From Proteobacteria bacterium UBA1278 (GTDB lineage Bacteria; Pseudomonadota; Gammaproteobacteria; Comchoanobacterales; Comchoanobacteraceae): a stretch of 7,003 nt of DNA. The notes beneath the pieces are model-generated. The model saw only the letters and a list, made by a program, of their open reading frames with translations, searched no databases and was not told the origin of the DNA. Numbering within the stretch: the stretch's first letter is position 1; every line of letters begins with the position of its first letter. A program made the translations under genes and the position numbers. Positions 6,371 to 7,003 of this stretch are shown here, piece by piece. The stretch lies in NCBI GenBank assembly GCA_002308435.1, contig DBUY01000049.1, positions 838 through 7,840 on the forward strand, in the 5' to 3' direction.

Positions 6371-6436
6371 CTATGATGCATAGGTTGGTGTAACAACGCA
6401 TCATCGCGTAAGTGTATGAGCAGTTGGTTATCAACG
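6371..6436. repeat. Structured 3' flank of murA with competing hairpins and a repeated GTTGGT...CAACG motif
   Basis: ATGATGC (6373-6379) can pair with GCATCAT (6398-6404), enclosing GTTG/CAAC (6384-6387 with 6394-6397). The left arm can instead form CTATG/CATAG (6371-6375 with 6379-6383), which excludes the larger stem. The inner element GTTGGT-GTAA-CAACG (6384-6398) recurs in similar form as GTTGGT-TAT-CAACG (6423-6436), 39 bases on. On the minus strand the region lies within 90 bases downstream of the murA stop. It could be a transcript 3' structure or a pair of protein sites. No function is known. Confidence 0.35.
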
Positions 6437-6456
6437 AAATGATTTAATTAGCTTAT

Positions 6457-7003
6457 CTAGTCGTGCGTTCTATGTATGCGGGCACCAATTTTTCTGAGCT
6501 TCTCTTCTAAAGAAACATATCCTCTGTCGATATAATCCGTGTTGTGGATATGTGTATTACCGGACGCGCATAATGCAGCAATTACGAGACTCGCTGATGC
6601 TCTTATGTCGCTAGCATAGACATCTGTTGCGCTTAACTGTGGTATTCCTGAGATGGTGATTTTGTTTTTGTCTTGGGTTAGGTTAGCACCCATACGCCCA
6701 AGTTCTAATACATGAGCCATTCGACTTTCGTAGATTGTGTCGATAACTTCGCTATCACCGGTGGCTATACTATTGAGAGCTAGCCACAGTGCTTGTAAAT
6801 CAGTTGGGAATCCAGGGTAGGGCATGGTCGTAATATTGACAGCTCGTGGCCGTTTACTCATTAGGAGACTGATTGAGTCATCAGATGTTGTTATGGTGGC
6901 ACCACATTCAATGAGCTTCTCGATAACAAACTCAAGATGTTTTGGATTGATATTTTTGATTGAGACTTGTCCTTGAGTGGCTGCAGCCGCAATCAGATAC
7001 GTG
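6457..7003 (-). CDS. murA: UDP-N-acetylglucosamine 1-carboxyvinyltransferase MurA, C-terminal part (5' end outside window)
   Basis: Catalyses the first committed step of peptidoglycan synthesis: enolpyruvyl transfer from PEP to UDP-GlcNAc in the cytoplasm. The open frame continues without a stop from the right edge to the stop at 6457-6459, so the methionine codon at 6859-6861 is internal. The upstream 47 codons read TYLIAAAATQG and onward, matching the MurA segment GTFLVAAA. The 181 visible residues correspond without gaps in the checked motifs to about residues 238-418 of the 419-residue E. coli enzyme. YPGFPTDLQA holds the equivalent of Asp305 (codon 6799-6801), DIRASASL that of Arg371 (6601-6603) and IDRGY that of Arg397 (6523-6525). 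The PEP-binding cysteine (Cys115 in E. coli) is outside the window. Two changes at usually conserved places are Tyr for His394 and Leu for the proline of HVPEL. The gene converges on the translocase gene with 242 bases between stops. Confidence 0.95.
   Translation of the reverse strand, partial: TYLIAAAATQGQVSIKNINPKHLEFVIEKLIECGATITTSDDSISLLMSKRPRAVNITTMPYPGFPTDLQALWLALNSIATGDSEVIDTIYESRMAHVLELGRMGANLTQDKNKITISGIPQLSATDVYASDIRASASLVIAALCASGNTHIHNTDYIDRGYVSLEEKLRKIGARIHRTHD

Noticed and set aside
6160..6396. Minus-strand open frame of 78 codons over the translocase end and terminator
   Set aside because: It runs through the terminator hairpin, overlaps a certain gene, has no recognisable family and has a composition rich in His, Ser and Arg typical of a shadow frame.
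6859..6861. ATG as the start of a short minus-strand gene
   Set aside because: The frame stays open to the right edge and the 47 upstream codons match MurA, so this is an internal methionine.

Overview
The window looks like chromosome from a gammaproteobacterium that lives inside host cells. The backbone genes (dusA, a tolC-family gene, nudF, parE, murA) are closest in sequence to gammaproteobacterial proteins I recognise. The order tolC < > nudF > parE is a shortened form of the Escherichia coli tolC/nudF-yqiB-cpdA-yqiA-parE neighbourhood. The one gene foreign to a free-living gammaproteobacterium is an ATP/ADP translocase of the Tlc/NTT family (4718-6214). That family is the hallmark of Rickettsiales, Chlamydiae and other bacteria that take ATP from a eukaryotic cytoplasm. 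I cannot name the genus.

Layout. At 1-480 (+) is the C-terminal half of tRNA-dihydrouridine synthase A, cut by the window edge. Converging on it, with a 4-base overlap of stop codons, is a TolC-family outer-membrane channel gene (477-1868, -). Region 1869-2029 is a compact divergent promoter region with candidate promoters on both strands and two dyads. It is followed by nudF (2030-2674, +), encoding ADP-ribose pyrophosphatase, and 15 bases later by full-length parE (2690-4582, +), encoding topoisomerase IV subunit B. A 135-base gap leads to the nucleotide translocase (4718-6214, +), which has a near-consensus ribosome binding site and a clear intrinsic terminator at 6232-6256. Region 6257-6456 has no gene but holds several small inverted repeats. 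At 6457-7003 (-) is the C-terminal part of murA, converging on the translocase and cut by the right edge.

How the genes work together. nudF and parE are probably one transcript. The translocase may be read with them or from its own promoter, and the sequence does not settle this. Functionally the set is housekeeping (tRNA modification, chromosome decatenation, ADP-ribose clean-up, peptidoglycan synthesis) plus two envelope proteins that face a host environment: an outer-membrane efflux/secretion channel and an inner-membrane nucleotide exchanger. Keeping murA and a tolC homologue argues for a cell that retains peptidoglycan and an outer membrane. The exchanger argues for at least partial energy dependence on a host.

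I found no new multi-gene system. The points most worth a second look are the translocase in this backbone, the unusual residues at the ATP-binding end of ParE, the dyads between tolC and nudF, and the structured spacer before murA.
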